The notes beneath the pieces are model-generated. The model made no database searches. It saw only the letters and a list, made by a program, of their open reading frames with translations, and had not been told where the DNA came from. The position numbers and the translations under genes were made by a program. This document shows, piece after piece, positions 26,027-35,600 of a DNA stretch of 64,000 bases. The DNA lies in the NCBI RefSeq assembly GCF_030811455.1, contig NZ_JAUSQU010000001.1, positions 4,402,001 through 4,466,000 of the forward strand. Direction: 5' to 3'. The DNA is from Streptosporangium lutulentum (GTDB taxonomy: Bacteria; Actinomycetota; Actinomycetes; Streptosporangiales; Streptosporangiaceae). Positions within the stretch are counted from its first letter, which is position 1; each line of letters opens with the position of its first letter.

Positions 26027-27718
26027 ATGCGCGCCCGCGTTGTTCCGGCCCTGATTCTGGCCCTGCTCGCGCTGATCATCACCGCCCCCGAGGCCCGCGC
26101 CCAGGTGGTGGGCGGCTTCGACTTCTCCCGAGCGCAGGTCTCCGTCACGGGCCTTCAGGTTCCCTGGGGCCTGGCGTTCCTGCCGGACGGCAGCGCACTG
26201 GTATCCGAACGCAACACCGGACGCATCCTGCAGGTGCGGCCGGGCCAGACGCCCACGGCGGTCGCCACCGTCAGCGGGGTGAGCGCCTCGGGTGAGAGCG
26301 GCCTGCTCGGCATCGCCGTGTCGCCCACCTACGCCCAGGACGGCTGGGTGTACGCGTACTTCACCAGCACCGCCGGGGACAACCGCCTGATCAGGCTGCA
26401 ACTGACCGCGCCCCAGACGCAGACGGTGATCTTCTCCGGGGTCCCGAGCGGCACCATCCACGACGGCGGCCGCATCGCCTTCGGGCCGGACGGCATGCTC
26501 TACGTGGCGACCGGCGACGGCGGCAACACCGCCAACGCGCAGAACATCAACAGCCCCGCCGGGAAGATCCTGCGTATGACGCCCACCGGCGGCGTGCCCG
26601 CGGACAATCCGATCGCGGGCTCCCGCGTGTGGACCTCCGGCCACCGCAACGTCCAGGGCCTGACCTGGGACTCCCAGGGCAGGATGTACGCCGCCGAACT
26701 GGGCCAGAACACCCGGGACGAGATCAACCAGATCGTCGCGGGTTCCAACTACGGCTGGCCGACGTGCGAGGGCACGTGCACCAACCCCTCCTTCCGCAAC
26801 CCGATCGTCACGTGGACGACCGCCGAGGCGTCGCCGAGCGGGCTGGCCTGGGCCAACGACACGCTCTTCGTCGCCGCGCTGCGCGGCCAGCGGCTCTGGA
26901 CGGTGCCGCTGACCGGTGCCGGTACGCCCGGCACGCCGCTGGCCGAGTTCCAGTCCGCCTACGGGCGGCTCCGCACGGTCGCGGTCGGGCCGGACGGCTG
27001 GCTCTGGGTGACGACCAGCAACCGGGACGGCCGCGGCACCCCGGCGGCGCAGGACGACCGCATCGTCCGCGTCCCGCCGGCCACCACCGGAGGCGACACC
27101 ACCCCGCCGACCGCGCCGGCCGGCCTCGCCGCGTCGGGGACGACCTCCACCGGCACCACCCTGGCCTGGACCGCCTCCACCGACAACGTGGGCGTGACCG
27201 GCTATGACGTCCTGCGCGCGCCGGGCGCGTCCGGCGGCGCCTTCACGCAGGTGGGAACCTCGGCCACCGCCTCGTTCGCCGCGACCGGGCTCACCGCGAA
27301 CACCACGTACCGCTACCAGGTCCGCGCCCGCGACGCGGCGGGCAACCTCTCGCCGGTGTCGAACACCGCGACGGTCACCGCCGCCCCGGGCGGCGGTGGA
27401 GGCACCGGCGGATGCTCGGTGACGGCGACCGTCCAGACGCAGTGGGGGAACGGGTACGTGATCCAGCCCGTCACGGTCGCCAACACCGGCACATCCGCGA
27501 TCAACGGCTGGACGGTGACCTTCACGCTGCCGAGCGGCCACACCGTCACCGGCTCGTGGAACGCCACGCTGACCGTCAGCGGGCAGACCGTCACGGCGAG
27601 GAGCGCCGGGCACAACGGCTCGCTCGGCGCCGGCCAGAGCACCACCTTCGGCCTCCAGGCGAGCCGTCCGAACGGCAACACCCAGACGCCGTCCGGCTAC
27701 CAGTGCACGACCCCCTGA
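26027..27718 (+). CDS. Secreted PQQ-type sugar dehydrogenase with FN3 and CBM2
   Basis: The 563-aa protein has a signal peptide (1-25). A soluble glucose/sorbosone dehydrogenase beta-propeller (about 35-345) contains GLQVPWGLAFLPDGSALVSER, SGESGLLGIAVSPTY, GGRIAFGPDGMLYVATGDGG and GHRNVQGLTWD. A fibronectin type III domain (about 363-450) and a Gly linker lead to a C-terminal family 2 cellulose-binding module (from CSVTATVQTQWGNGYVIQPVTV). It should oxidise sugars or aldoses at a polysaccharide surface and may feed electrons to lytic polysaccharide monooxygenases (inference). Confidence 0.92.
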   Translation: MRARVVPALILALLALIITAPEARAQVVGGFDFSRAQVSVTGLQVPWGLAFLPDGSALVSERNTGRILQVRPGQTPTAVATVSGVSASGESGLLGIAVSPTYAQDGWVYAYFTSTAGDNRLIRLQLTAPQTQTVIFSGVPSGTIHDGGRIAFGPDGMLYVATGDGGNTANAQNINSPAGKILRMTPTGGVPADNPIAGSRVWTSGHRNVQGLTWDSQGRMYAAELGQNTRDEINQIVAGSNYGWPTCEGTCTNPSFRNPIVTWTTAEASPSGLAWANDTLFVAALRGQRLWTVPLTGAGTPGTPLAEFQSAYGRLRTVAVGPDGWLWVTTSNRDGRGTPAAQDDRIVRVPPATTGGDTTPPTAPAGLAASGTTSTGTTLAWTASTDNVGVTGYDVLRAPGASGGAFTQVGTSATASFAATGLTANTTYRYQVRARDAAGNLSPVSNTATVTAAPGGGGGTGGCSVTATVQTQWGNGYVIQPVTVANTGTSAINGWTVTFTLPSGHTVTGSWNATLTVSGQTVTARSAGHNGSLGAGQSTTFGLQASRPNGNTQTPSGYQCTTP

Positions 27719-27741
27719 GTCCCGCCCACGCCTGAGAGAAT

Positions 27742-27797
27742 CGGCGCGCCACCCGGCGACCGGGGATCACTCCCCGGCGACGACGGGTGGCGCGCCG
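27742..27797 (+). terminator. Compound hairpin after the sugar dehydrogenase
   Basis: CGGCGCGCCACCCG pairs with CGGGTGGCGCGCCG (14 bp), and the interior carries a second stem (CCGGGGA/TCCCCGG). It begins 24 bp after the stop codon. Confidence 0.8.
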
Positions 27798-27941
27798 GCT
27801 TCATGCCGGAGAGAACAGCGGCGACAGCACCTTCCTCAACCCCTGACCGGCGACCCGAAGAATTTTGCCGGATCTGTCACGGACCGGAGGACTGTCCTGG
27901 CTCAGCCGGTGATCGGATGGCAATGGACGCCGGTGGACGGG

Positions 27942-28150
27942 ATGCCCATCAGGAAGATCGTGGCAATCGGCGGCACCGGTTTGATCGGGTCGAGGCTCGT
28001 GGCACGGCCCCGCACGGGCGTCACCACGGAACGGAGACAGGCGAGCGGACCCCGGTGCCGGAGGGTGACGCGATTCCCGGCGAGATCCGCTACGGCGACC
28101 GGCCGGGCCGGGACGTGGCGCTCCCCCGTCGGGCATCGGCCCGGCTCCAC
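27942..28150 (+). pseudogene. Internally deleted NmrA/NAD-binding-type gene
   Basis: An ATG at 27942 opens MPIRKIVAIGGTGLIGSRLV, the exact style of the Rossmann N-terminus of NmrA-like/atypical SDR proteins, then the frame degenerates. Shortly after, in another frame, ERTPVPEGDAIPGEIRYGD resembles the family C-terminus (RT-VPGD-A--GETR--DWL). The two ends are thus joined by a deletion of roughly 200 codons plus a frameshift. The C-terminal match is from memory. Confidence 0.5.
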
Positions 28151-28177
28151 CACCGATTCGTTACGGAGGTACTTCTC

Positions 28178-28615
28178 ATGCCGAACACCGATTCGACCGC
28201 AAGCGCGCGGACGCCGAGATCGACCGCGTGGCAGACGGCGCTCACCGTGCTGCAGGAGACAGAACCGCCCTTCATCCCGCAGGGAGCGCACGCGATGACC
28301 ATCGTCGTCGAGTATCCGCCCGGCGATCCCGGCACACCGCCGCACCGGCACACCGGCCCGGCGTTCGGGTACGTGCTGGAAGGCGAGATGGTGTTCGAAC
28401 TGGAAGGGGAACCGGAGCGGGTCGTGCGCGCCGGAGAGGTGTTCTGGGAGCCGGGTGGCGACGTCATCCACTACCAGGACGGCAACAATCGCGATGACGC
28501 CCGGGTCCGCTTCACCGTCACGATGCTGTGCGAACCCGGCAAGCCGATGCTCACCCTGGTCGACGACGAGGAGCTCGCCCGGCGCAAGGACCGCCGTGCC
28601 CCCCGGCCGTCCTGA
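28178..28615 (+). CDS. Cupin domain protein
   Basis: The 145-aa protein has the two cupin motifs: motif 1 GTPPHRHTGPAFGYVLEGEMVFELEGE with metal-binding His pair, and motif 2 EPGGDVIHYQDGNN. It is a small single-cupin metal protein of unknown function. GGAGGT lies eight bases before the ATG. It follows an NmrA-like remnant and precedes a hydrolase remnant; cupin and NmrA genes often occur together, so it may be the intact survivor of that cluster. Confidence 0.82.
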   Translation: MPNTDSTASARTPRSTAWQTALTVLQETEPPFIPQGAHAMTIVVEYPPGDPGTPPHRHTGPAFGYVLEGEMVFELEGEPERVVRAGEVFWEPGGDVIHYQDGNNRDDARVRFTVTMLCEPGKPMLTLVDDEELARRKDRRAPRPS

Positions 28616-28639
28616 CCGGGCGTTCGATGCGCGGCCGGC

Positions 28640-28890
28640 CGCGGAGAAGGAGTTCGCACCGGCCGAGGCGGAGGTGGACCTCTCGCTCATCACGCCCCCA
28701 TGTCCGGCTCTGTCCGGCAGCCACGGCCTGCCCGGCTTCCGGGAGATCGCCGCCCGGCAGGCCTGAACAGCTCGCCGACGCCCGCCACCGCGAACCGTCG
28801 TGGGCGGGGCACCTGCCCAACCTGGAGCGGCCTGCCGAGGTGACGGACCTGCTGATCCAGTTCTTGCACGCGACGGTCCCGACCCGCTGA
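28640..28890 (+). pseudogene. Frameshifted C-terminal remnant of an alpha/beta hydrolase
   Basis: One frame reads ITPPCPALSGSHGLPGFREI up to a stop at 28766. The adjacent frame continues EQLADARHREPSWAGHLPNL, then ERPAEVTDLLIQFL to the stop at 28890. Together they match the end of an alpha/beta hydrolase, with the acid-loop strand (P-LVVSG-HD) and the catalytic His in AGHLPNLERP. The N-terminal two-thirds are missing. Confidence 0.55.
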
Positions 28891-29567
28891 GCGAGCCGCA
28901 CCGGTGAGGGGGCGCCCGCCCTGGCGGATGCCCTTCTCGCTCGGGATTCGAACCCGCACTCCCTTGCGCCAGGACATTGGGGTAGACGTTTTCGCAGATC
29001 GACGGCTTTCAGGCAATCATGGATGGCATTCGGTGACATACGGGTTGCTCAGCCGTACGCACGACGCGTGGTCCCCGGGCGCGACGTTCCCCTGAGCACT
29101 CCGCTTTACGATGTAGATCAATTGGATATACGCCCGGCCCGTGGGCCGGGTTCTGATTCCGCAGGATCGCGACCCGCATCGGATCCGGAGGCGTGGCGTC
29201 CGGGCCGCGAAAACGCCGGCGCCGTTTGACGCTTCTCGCCCCCGCCTGCCGATGCGATGCGCCCCGACCCGCCGACGCGATCGTCTCGGCGGCATCCTCG
29301 GGAAGTACGATATGCCGCCTGACCTGGCCAGATGATTAATCAGCACCTTTAGGTTCGAATCCCGAAAAAACATGCCTTAAACGCATTTTGTTGGTGTCAG
29401 TAATCGCGGCGGGCGCCGAACTCGGCCGACCCCACCAATGGCATCCGCGATCGAATTACCCAGGTTCGCCCCGACGAATAGGTAGCGGAATTCAAGCGCA
29501 ACAAGGACAATGCATACCGGGGGAAAGCCGGAATCCGCTCCCTACGCGTGTCCCAGGGATGTGTTTC
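28891..29567. other. Intergenic region with two tRNA T-arm-like fragments
   Basis: No gene is supported here. The 14-mer GGTTCGAATCCCGA, the core of a tRNA T-arm, occurs on the minus strand at 28941-28954 and on the plus strand at 29352-29365. Neither is embedded in a foldable tRNA. A short GC hairpin (GCCCGGCCC/GGGCCGGGT) is near 29127-29147. The region is AT-richer than its surroundings from 29040 to 29400. Confidence 0.45.
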
Positions 29568-30608
29568 ATGTCGATCGAAACCGACAGGGACGATTCCAGT
29601 GGCCGGGGCTGGAAACAACGCCTGTCCTGGCTGCGCAACGAACCTGAAGCGGGGATCGCCCTTCTGATAGCCGTGGGCGCGGCCGTGGTCGATCTGATTG
29701 CCGACTTGGTCAACCCCGATATGCCGTCGATCGTGGACAAGGCCACCCTCGTCGTCCTCGCCCTGGTGGCCACCACGCTGATCCGCAGCCGGCTGCGCAC
29801 CGGTGAGGTCGAGACCGAGCTCCGCCGGTTGCTGGCCGACTCCCGGGGCACGCTCAAGCAGTTGCCCTCGCGGTTCGACGAGGTCACCGAATCGCTCGGC
29901 CAGGCCAGGCAGGCGATCGACCAGGTGTCGGTCGTCTCACTCGTCGCGGGCTCCCAGGTGCGGGCCGAGTTGGTGGCCGCGAGCCGGAACACCAACATGT
30001 GGATCTTCAAAGGCGGCACCGGCACCTTCATCCGCGCGTTCACCCTGCCGGAGTGTGTGGAGAACTGCAGGGTCGCCAGGCGCCAGCTCCGGATGCAACT
30101 GGAGATCATCGACCCGGAGAATCTCACGGCCTGCGAGGTGTACGCCCGGTTTCGCCGGTCCCTCGTCACCGGCCGTACCGACCCCTGGTCCGCGGATCGC
30201 ACCCGCGCCGAGTCCTACGCGACGGTTCTGGCTGCCAGCTGGTATCGCAAGCACAATGACTTTCTCACCATCAGAGTCGGCCTGTCGTCGACGATGACGA
30301 CCTGCCGCTGGGACATGGCCGCCTCCCGGGTGGTCGTCACCCGGGAGGATCCCACCGCGCCGGCCATGGTGGCCTATCACGACAAGCTCTACTACTCCTG
30401 GTGCGAAACCGAGCTGAACAGCAGCTTCGGTCAGTCCAGGAGGATTCCGATCGAACGTGTGCTGACGGTGCCGCTCGGTGGCGAGCCGTCCGTCGACGAG
30501 GTCCGTGACCTCTTCCAGGTGCTGGGGCTTTCCCTCGATTCCCTCGACGACTCCGAGGTGATCGACGTGACCCGCCGCGCGCTCCAGCCGGAGGACCCGT
30601 ACCGGTGA
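29568..30608 (+). CDS. Two-TM protein with C-terminal soluble domain, possible immune effector
   Basis: The 346-aa protein has two hydrophobic helices (about 28-47 and 57-74). A coiled-coil-like stretch (GEVETELRRLLADSRGTLKQ, to about 125) leads to a 220-residue soluble domain starting AASRNTNMWIFKGGTGTFIR. That region, with RMQLEIIDPEN and a later KHNDFLTIRVGL, vaguely recalls PLD-like or 2TM effector proteins of bacterial immune systems, but I see no diagnostic motif. The ATG at 29568 has CAGGGA upstream. It lies beside a 2H phosphoesterase and near a TIR-NACHT protein. Confidence 0.75.
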   Translation: MSIETDRDDSSGRGWKQRLSWLRNEPEAGIALLIAVGAAVVDLIADLVNPDMPSIVDKATLVVLALVATTLIRSRLRTGEVETELRRLLADSRGTLKQLPSRFDEVTESLGQARQAIDQVSVVSLVAGSQVRAELVAASRNTNMWIFKGGTGTFIRAFTLPECVENCRVARRQLRMQLEIIDPENLTACEVYARFRRSLVTGRTDPWSADRTRAESYATVLAASWYRKHNDFLTIRVGLSSTMTTCRWDMAASRVVVTREDPTAPAMVAYHDKLYYSWCETELNSSFGQSRRIPIERVLTVPLGGEPSVDEVRDLFQVLGLSLDSLDDSEVIDVTRRALQPEDPYR

Positions 30609-30662
30609 GGAGACGAAAGAGGCGGCCACCGCCGCCGGCCTGGACGCCTCGCCCTCATCCGG

Positions 30663-31322
30663 TCAGGGCTGCCGGTCCCGGACCGGTGAGGCCAGCTCGA
30701 AGGTTTCGACGACCTCGGTGCAGGTGCCGTGCTCACCCATCACGCACAGGGCGAGGGTCCGGTAGACCTCGTCGAACGACTCCGCCGGGGGGAGCAGATC
30801 GGGCGGGACCCGCTGGTCGCGCCGCTGGAACCGGGTCACGGTGATGTGCGGCCGGAACAGCTCGCCGATCTCGTCGTAGCCGTGCCGGTCGAGGTTGGCG
30901 CGGGCGACGGGGGGCGCGACGAGGCGGTGGTCGGCCAGCACGCGACCGACCGGGTCACGCTCGCGCAGCCCGACGCGCAGCGGGTCGAGCCCGGCGATGA
31001 TCTCCTCCTGGAGCCGGGTGATCGCTTCGGTCTTGCGGTAGAACAGCTCGAACATGCCTTGATCGTTCCCGGCGAACCGGTCGGCTTCGAGCGGGATCTC
31101 GGAGGTCCGTTCGCTGACCTGTCCCAGTTCTTCCAGTACCGCCCCAAGCTGCGCTGACGCGAAATTCGCCATGTACAGCGAGATATGCGGATACAGCCCG
31201 TCGGCCCGCAGGACAAATTCGGTCGGGGCCAATTCGGTACACCATTCACTCATTCGCACCGAACGCGCATTGACATCCGCGCCGGGCAGGAGCACCGCGT
31301 CGTATACCGGAAGGTCTGACAT
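30663..31322 (-). CDS. 2H phosphoesterase (2'-5' RNA ligase-like) protein
   Basis: The 219-aa protein has two HxS/T motifs separated by about 105 residues: YPHISLYM near residue 45 and FRPHITVTRF near 152. These define the 2H fold, whose members hydrolyse or make 2',5' or cyclic phosphodiester bonds in RNA or nucleotides. The ATG at 31322 starts MSDLPVYDAVLLPGADVN. Placement between a membrane protein and the TIR-NACHT region makes a nucleotide-signal-degrading role attractive but unproven. Confidence 0.8.
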   Translation of the reverse strand: MSDLPVYDAVLLPGADVNARSVRMSEWCTELAPTEFVLRADGLYPHISLYMANFASAQLGAVLEELGQVSERTSEIPLEADRFAGNDQGMFELFYRKTEAITRLQEEIIAGLDPLRVGLRERDPVGRVLADHRLVAPPVARANLDRHGYDEIGELFRPHITVTRFQRRDQRVPPDLLPPAESFDEVYRTLALCVMGEHGTCTEVVETFELASPVRDRQP

Positions 31323-31369
31323 GGCCCCAGTGTAAACGAGTAACGGCCGGTTGATTTCCCGGTGTGGAT

Positions 31370-32605
31370 TCAGCTCAGCAACAGCACGCCGACCACCGCG
31401 GGCAGCAGGCATATCGCGAGAACCGCGCCGGTCAGCATGAATTTGACGAGCGGCACCCGGACGCCTCGGCGGCGGCACCATTCGAACCAGAGCAGGGTGG
31501 CGAGCGAGGCCCATGGCGTGATCACCGATCCGACATTGGTGCCGGTCAAGAGTGCCAGCAATTGGTCGTGATTGGCCAGGGGCACCACCTGCTCACCCGC
31601 CACATAGGCGGGCAGATTGTTCACCACATTGGACAGGCCCGCACCCGCCGTGGCCGTGCGGACCAATCCGCCGAACCCCTCTTCGGTGCCGATGAGCGCG
31701 GTCATCAGATCGTTCAGGCCATGCCGCATCAGCGTCGGCACCACGAGAAACAGCCCGGTGACGAAGACGAGCAACTGCCACGGGATCAGCGAGGGGCGCA
31801 GCGATCCCCGGTCTCGGATCAGGTAGGCGGCGATGGCCAGGGCCGCCGCGACGATCGCCGCGATCTCGATCTGCAGGCCCGCCAGGATGGCCGCGATGAA
31901 CAGCACGCAGGCCGTCGCGGTGCCCCAGAACAGCAGCGTGTCCTTGATCGGTTCGGGTTCGGCGGGTTCGTAACGGTCGGCGCCCCGCACTCCCCTGCGC
32001 CAGTAGAACACCCAGAGCAGCGCCATGGTGATCGCGATCGAGACCGTTTGCGGCAGCCACATGCGGACCGCGAACTCCGGCGCGGAGAGGCCCACCTTGT
32101 TCAGCGCCAGCAGGTTCGTCAGGTTGCTCACCGGGAGCAGAAGGCTGGCGGTGTTGGCCAGCCAGACGGTGGTCATCGCCAGCGGCAGCGGCGCGATCTT
32201 CGCCTTCGGCGCGAGCGCCAGCATGACGGGGGTGAGCAGGACCGCCGTGGTGTCCAGGTTGAGGAAGATCGTCGTGGCCGAGGCGAAAGCGACGCACAGC
32301 AGGAAGAGCGCGGGATAGGCGCCCCGGCCGAGCAGCGCCAGCCGTGCCGCGATGACGTCGAACACCTGCGCCTGCTTGGTCAATTCGGCCAGCACAATAA
32401 CACTGGCCAGAAACAACATAAGGGGGGCTATTCGCTCGACACTCGCCTGGGCCTCCGCAATGGGCAGCAAACCCGTCAGCACACAAACAACTCCGGCGAC
32501 AAGCAGCGCGATACGAATCCAATCGAGTACGCTTGGCGCTAGTACAGCCCGTTTCCACAGGGGCACGGACGGTGACCCTTGGTCGTCCACAGATGAAAGT
32601 ATCAT
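31370..32605 (-). CDS. ArsB/NhaD-type (SLC13-like) ion permease
   Basis: The 411-aa protein has about ten to eleven hydrophobic segments and motifs of the ArsB/CitM superfamily: NLDTTAVLLTPVMLALAPKA, TVWLANTASLLLPVSNLTNLLAL, GLSNVVNNLPAYVAG and LLTGTNVGSVITPWASLATL. The conserved Asn-rich hairpins are intact, so a transport function (anion, arsenite or Na+/H+) is likely. It is divergent from the TIR-NACHT gene with only 36 bp between start codons, and 47 bp upstream of the 2H gene, with which it may form an operon. Confidence 0.88.
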   Translation of the reverse strand: MILSSVDDQGSPSVPLWKRAVLAPSVLDWIRIALLVAGVVCVLTGLLPIAEAQASVERIAPLMLFLASVIVLAELTKQAQVFDVIAARLALLGRGAYPALFLLCVAFASATTIFLNLDTTAVLLTPVMLALAPKAKIAPLPLAMTTVWLANTASLLLPVSNLTNLLALNKVGLSAPEFAVRMWLPQTVSIAITMALLWVFYWRRGVRGADRYEPAEPEPIKDTLLFWGTATACVLFIAAILAGLQIEIAAIVAAALAIAAYLIRDRGSLRPSLIPWQLLVFVTGLFLVVPTLMRHGLNDLMTALIGTEEGFGGLVRTATAGAGLSNVVNNLPAYVAGEQVVPLANHDQLLALLTGTNVGSVITPWASLATLLWFEWCRRRGVRVPLVKFMLTGAVLAICLLPAVVGVLLLS

Positions 32606-32641
32606 GGCGTCAATCCGGCGAGGGTGGGTGATACCAACGTC

Positions 32642-35600
32642 ATGGAGCGGCCAATCGATATTTTCATCAGCTATTCTCCCGCTGACGAACGATGGGCGTC
32701 GTGGCTGGCCTGGGAACTTGAAGCCACAGGATACCGCACGATGTTGCAGGCCTGGGACTTCGTTCCCGGCACGAATTTCGTCGATTTCATGGACCGCGGT
32801 GTCAAAGAGGCCGCGGTCGTTCTCGCTCTCCTCACCGAGAACTATTTGGGTTCGCGATTCGGAAAACTCGAATGGCAGGCGGCGCTCCGCGCCAATCCGG
32901 ATAATCCAGAGAACAAACTCATCACCGTGCGCATCGAGGACTGCCGGGTCGATGGGCTGCTCTCCAACATCACCTGGGTCGACCTGGTCGGGGTGACCAC
33001 TCCGGACCACGCGCGCGGGCTGGTTCTCACGCGCATCCGGGAGGCGCTGGCCGGGCGGGCCAAGCCCGAGCAGCGCCCCGCCTTCCCCTCCGCGGCGACG
33101 GTGACCCACCCACTGCCGCTGCTCAGCTCGCCACAGCCCACCGTGATGACCGGGCAGCGCCGCGCCCGCCGCGTCCCCGTGGTGCCCCCGGGCTATCCGG
33201 CCGGCTTCGAGCCGCCCGCCCGGCGGGACAGCCTGAGCGTGCTGCACGTGGGCGGGCCGAGGTTCGGCCGGACGATGGGGCAGGATCCGCCGCTCAGCCC
33301 CGACGAGCTCCAGGCCCGGATCTTCGCCGAGTTGATCCGGCTGACCAACGAGGGCGTGCCCCGGCCCGAGCTGATGGTGGTCGCCGGTGATCTCACGGCG
33401 GCGGGCAGCCGCAAGCAGATGGCCGCCGCGCTGACCTTTCTCACGGGGCTGCGCGCGCTCGCCGGGCTGGAACCGCAGCGGGTGATCCTGGTGCCCGGCG
33501 CCAGAGACGTCAACCTCGCCGCCTGCGAGGCCTACTTCAACGACTGCAAGGCCGACGACGAGCGGCCCGAATCGCCCTACTGGCCGAAGTGGCGGCACTT
33601 CTCCTCGCTGTTCCGGGAGTTCTACCAGGGCGTGGACTCGATCATGTTCGACAGCGCACAGCCCTGGACGCTGTTCGCGGTGCCGGAGCTCAAGGTCGTG
33701 GTGGCCGGGCTCAACTCCACGATGGCGATCAGTCACCGGATCGAGCACCGGTTCGGCCTGGTGGGCGAGTCGCAGGCCGCGTGGTTCGCCGAGCGGATCC
33801 GCGCCTTCGAGCGGGAGGGCTGGCTCCGCCTCGGCGTGCTGCACCACAGCCTGACCCCGGGGCAGACCGACTCGCTCACCGACCGGGCCAGCGTGGAGGG
33901 CCTGCTGGGTGGAAAGCTCCACGCGATCCTGCAGGGCAGCGGCCGGGACGAGAACCCGACGACGCTGGGCCCTGGCGCGCTCTGCCTGCCCAGACTTGAG
34001 CCCGGCCGGCAACAGGTGCTGGAATTCACCGCGGACGCCCTGGTCGTGCACCGCAGCGCCGCGCCCGCCGACCGGATCGAACGGCGCTGGGTGTCGGTCG
34101 GCGGCATCTTCCCGGCGTCCGGGACCGAGACAGGGCCGATCTCCGTGGGCGGCCCCGAGCCTGACCACCAGCTGACCGCGCAGGTGCAGGGACCTCGTGG
34201 CCGGCTCCTCGACCGGATCGCCGAAGCGTGCGAGACGCGGTTCGACCACACCGTGATCAGGACCGTCGACGCCGACCCGCCGCACCTCAGGGTGAGCTAC
34301 CGCGACGGCGGGTTCGTCCGGGAGTTCTGGGTGGGTGCGGTGGTCGGCGAGCCGACCACCGATGACGTCGACGACTTCGTCAGGCATGTGCACGCGGGTC
34401 ACATGGAGCAGTCCGCCGAGCTGGTCTACCTGGGCGCGATGCCGCCGCGCAGCCTGCGCGAGGAGTCGGCCCGGCGTGGGGTCCGGCTGCGCAGCCTGAT
34501 CGAGTTCCAGGGCCTGATCGACCTGTCGGAGTACGTGTCGGCCCAGACCCGGCAGCTGAACGAGGACCCGACCTACCCCGCCGGCCTCTACGTCACCCAG
34601 GATTTCCGGGAGCTGGACCGGGCGGGCAGCGAGGTCCGTCATGATCTGGCCGGTGAGCTGATCTCCCAGCTCAACGGCGACCAGGGCAAATTCGTGCTGG
34701 TGCTGGGTGACTTCGGCCGGGGGAAGACGTTCGTCCTGCGCCAGGTGGTGCGGCGGATGGCCATCGAGACGCCGCACCTGATCCCGATCCTGATCGACCT
34801 GCGCACGCTGGACAAGGCGCACTCGGTGGAGACGTTGATCGCCGCGCACCTGGCCAACCACGGCGAGGAGCAGATCGACCTGAAAGCCGTTCAGTACATG
34901 CTCCGGCAGGGCCGGATCGTGCTGTTCTTCGACGGGTTCGACGAACTGGTCACCCGGGTGACGTACGACCGGGCGGCCGACCATCTCGAAACGCTGCTCC
35001 AGGCGGCCCAGGACCAGGCGAAGATCGTCGTGACGAGCCGGACCCAGCACTTCAAGTCGGACGCCCAGGTCTTCACCAAACTCGGGGAGATGGTGGGGAT
35101 CCTGCCGCAGCGGCGGGTGTTCAGCATCGAAGGCTTCTCCTCCGAGCAGATCCTGGCGTACCTGGTCAACGCGTACGGCGACCGGAGACTCGCCGAGGAG
35201 CGGCTCCAGTTGCTGCGCAGTATCCAGGATCTGAGCGGGCTGGCCCGCAACCCCCGGATGCTCAGCTTCATCGCCGATCTGGCCGACGACCGGCTTCGCG
35301 CGGTCGCGCACGCCCGCCGGACGGTCAGCGCCGCCGTGCTCTACCAGGAGATCCTCGGCACCTGGTTGCGGCACGAGCAACTACGGCTGGGCAACCAGCG
35401 TGGCGCGCAGGCGGGGCTGGAAGAGGCCGATCTCTGGCATGCGGTGCGAACCCTGGCCATGCGCCTGTGGGAGACCAATGAGCCGTACCTGCGCCTGGCC
35501 GAGCTGGCCGAGGTGGCCGACACGTTGTCGGGGCTGGCCGACGGACGGATGTCCGGTGAGCAGGCCACCCACACCGTGGGCACCGCCAGCCTGCTGGTGC

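Noticed and set aside
28931..29060. Possible tRNA gene on the minus strand
   Set aside because: Only the T-arm core matches; I cannot fold an acceptor, D-arm or anticodon arm around it.
31370..35380. A very long open frame on the minus strand antisense to the TIR-NACHT gene
   Set aside because: Only its 3' part (31370-32605) is a real permease gene. The upstream extension is an effect of high-GC codon bias opposite a true gene and has no recognisable protein features.
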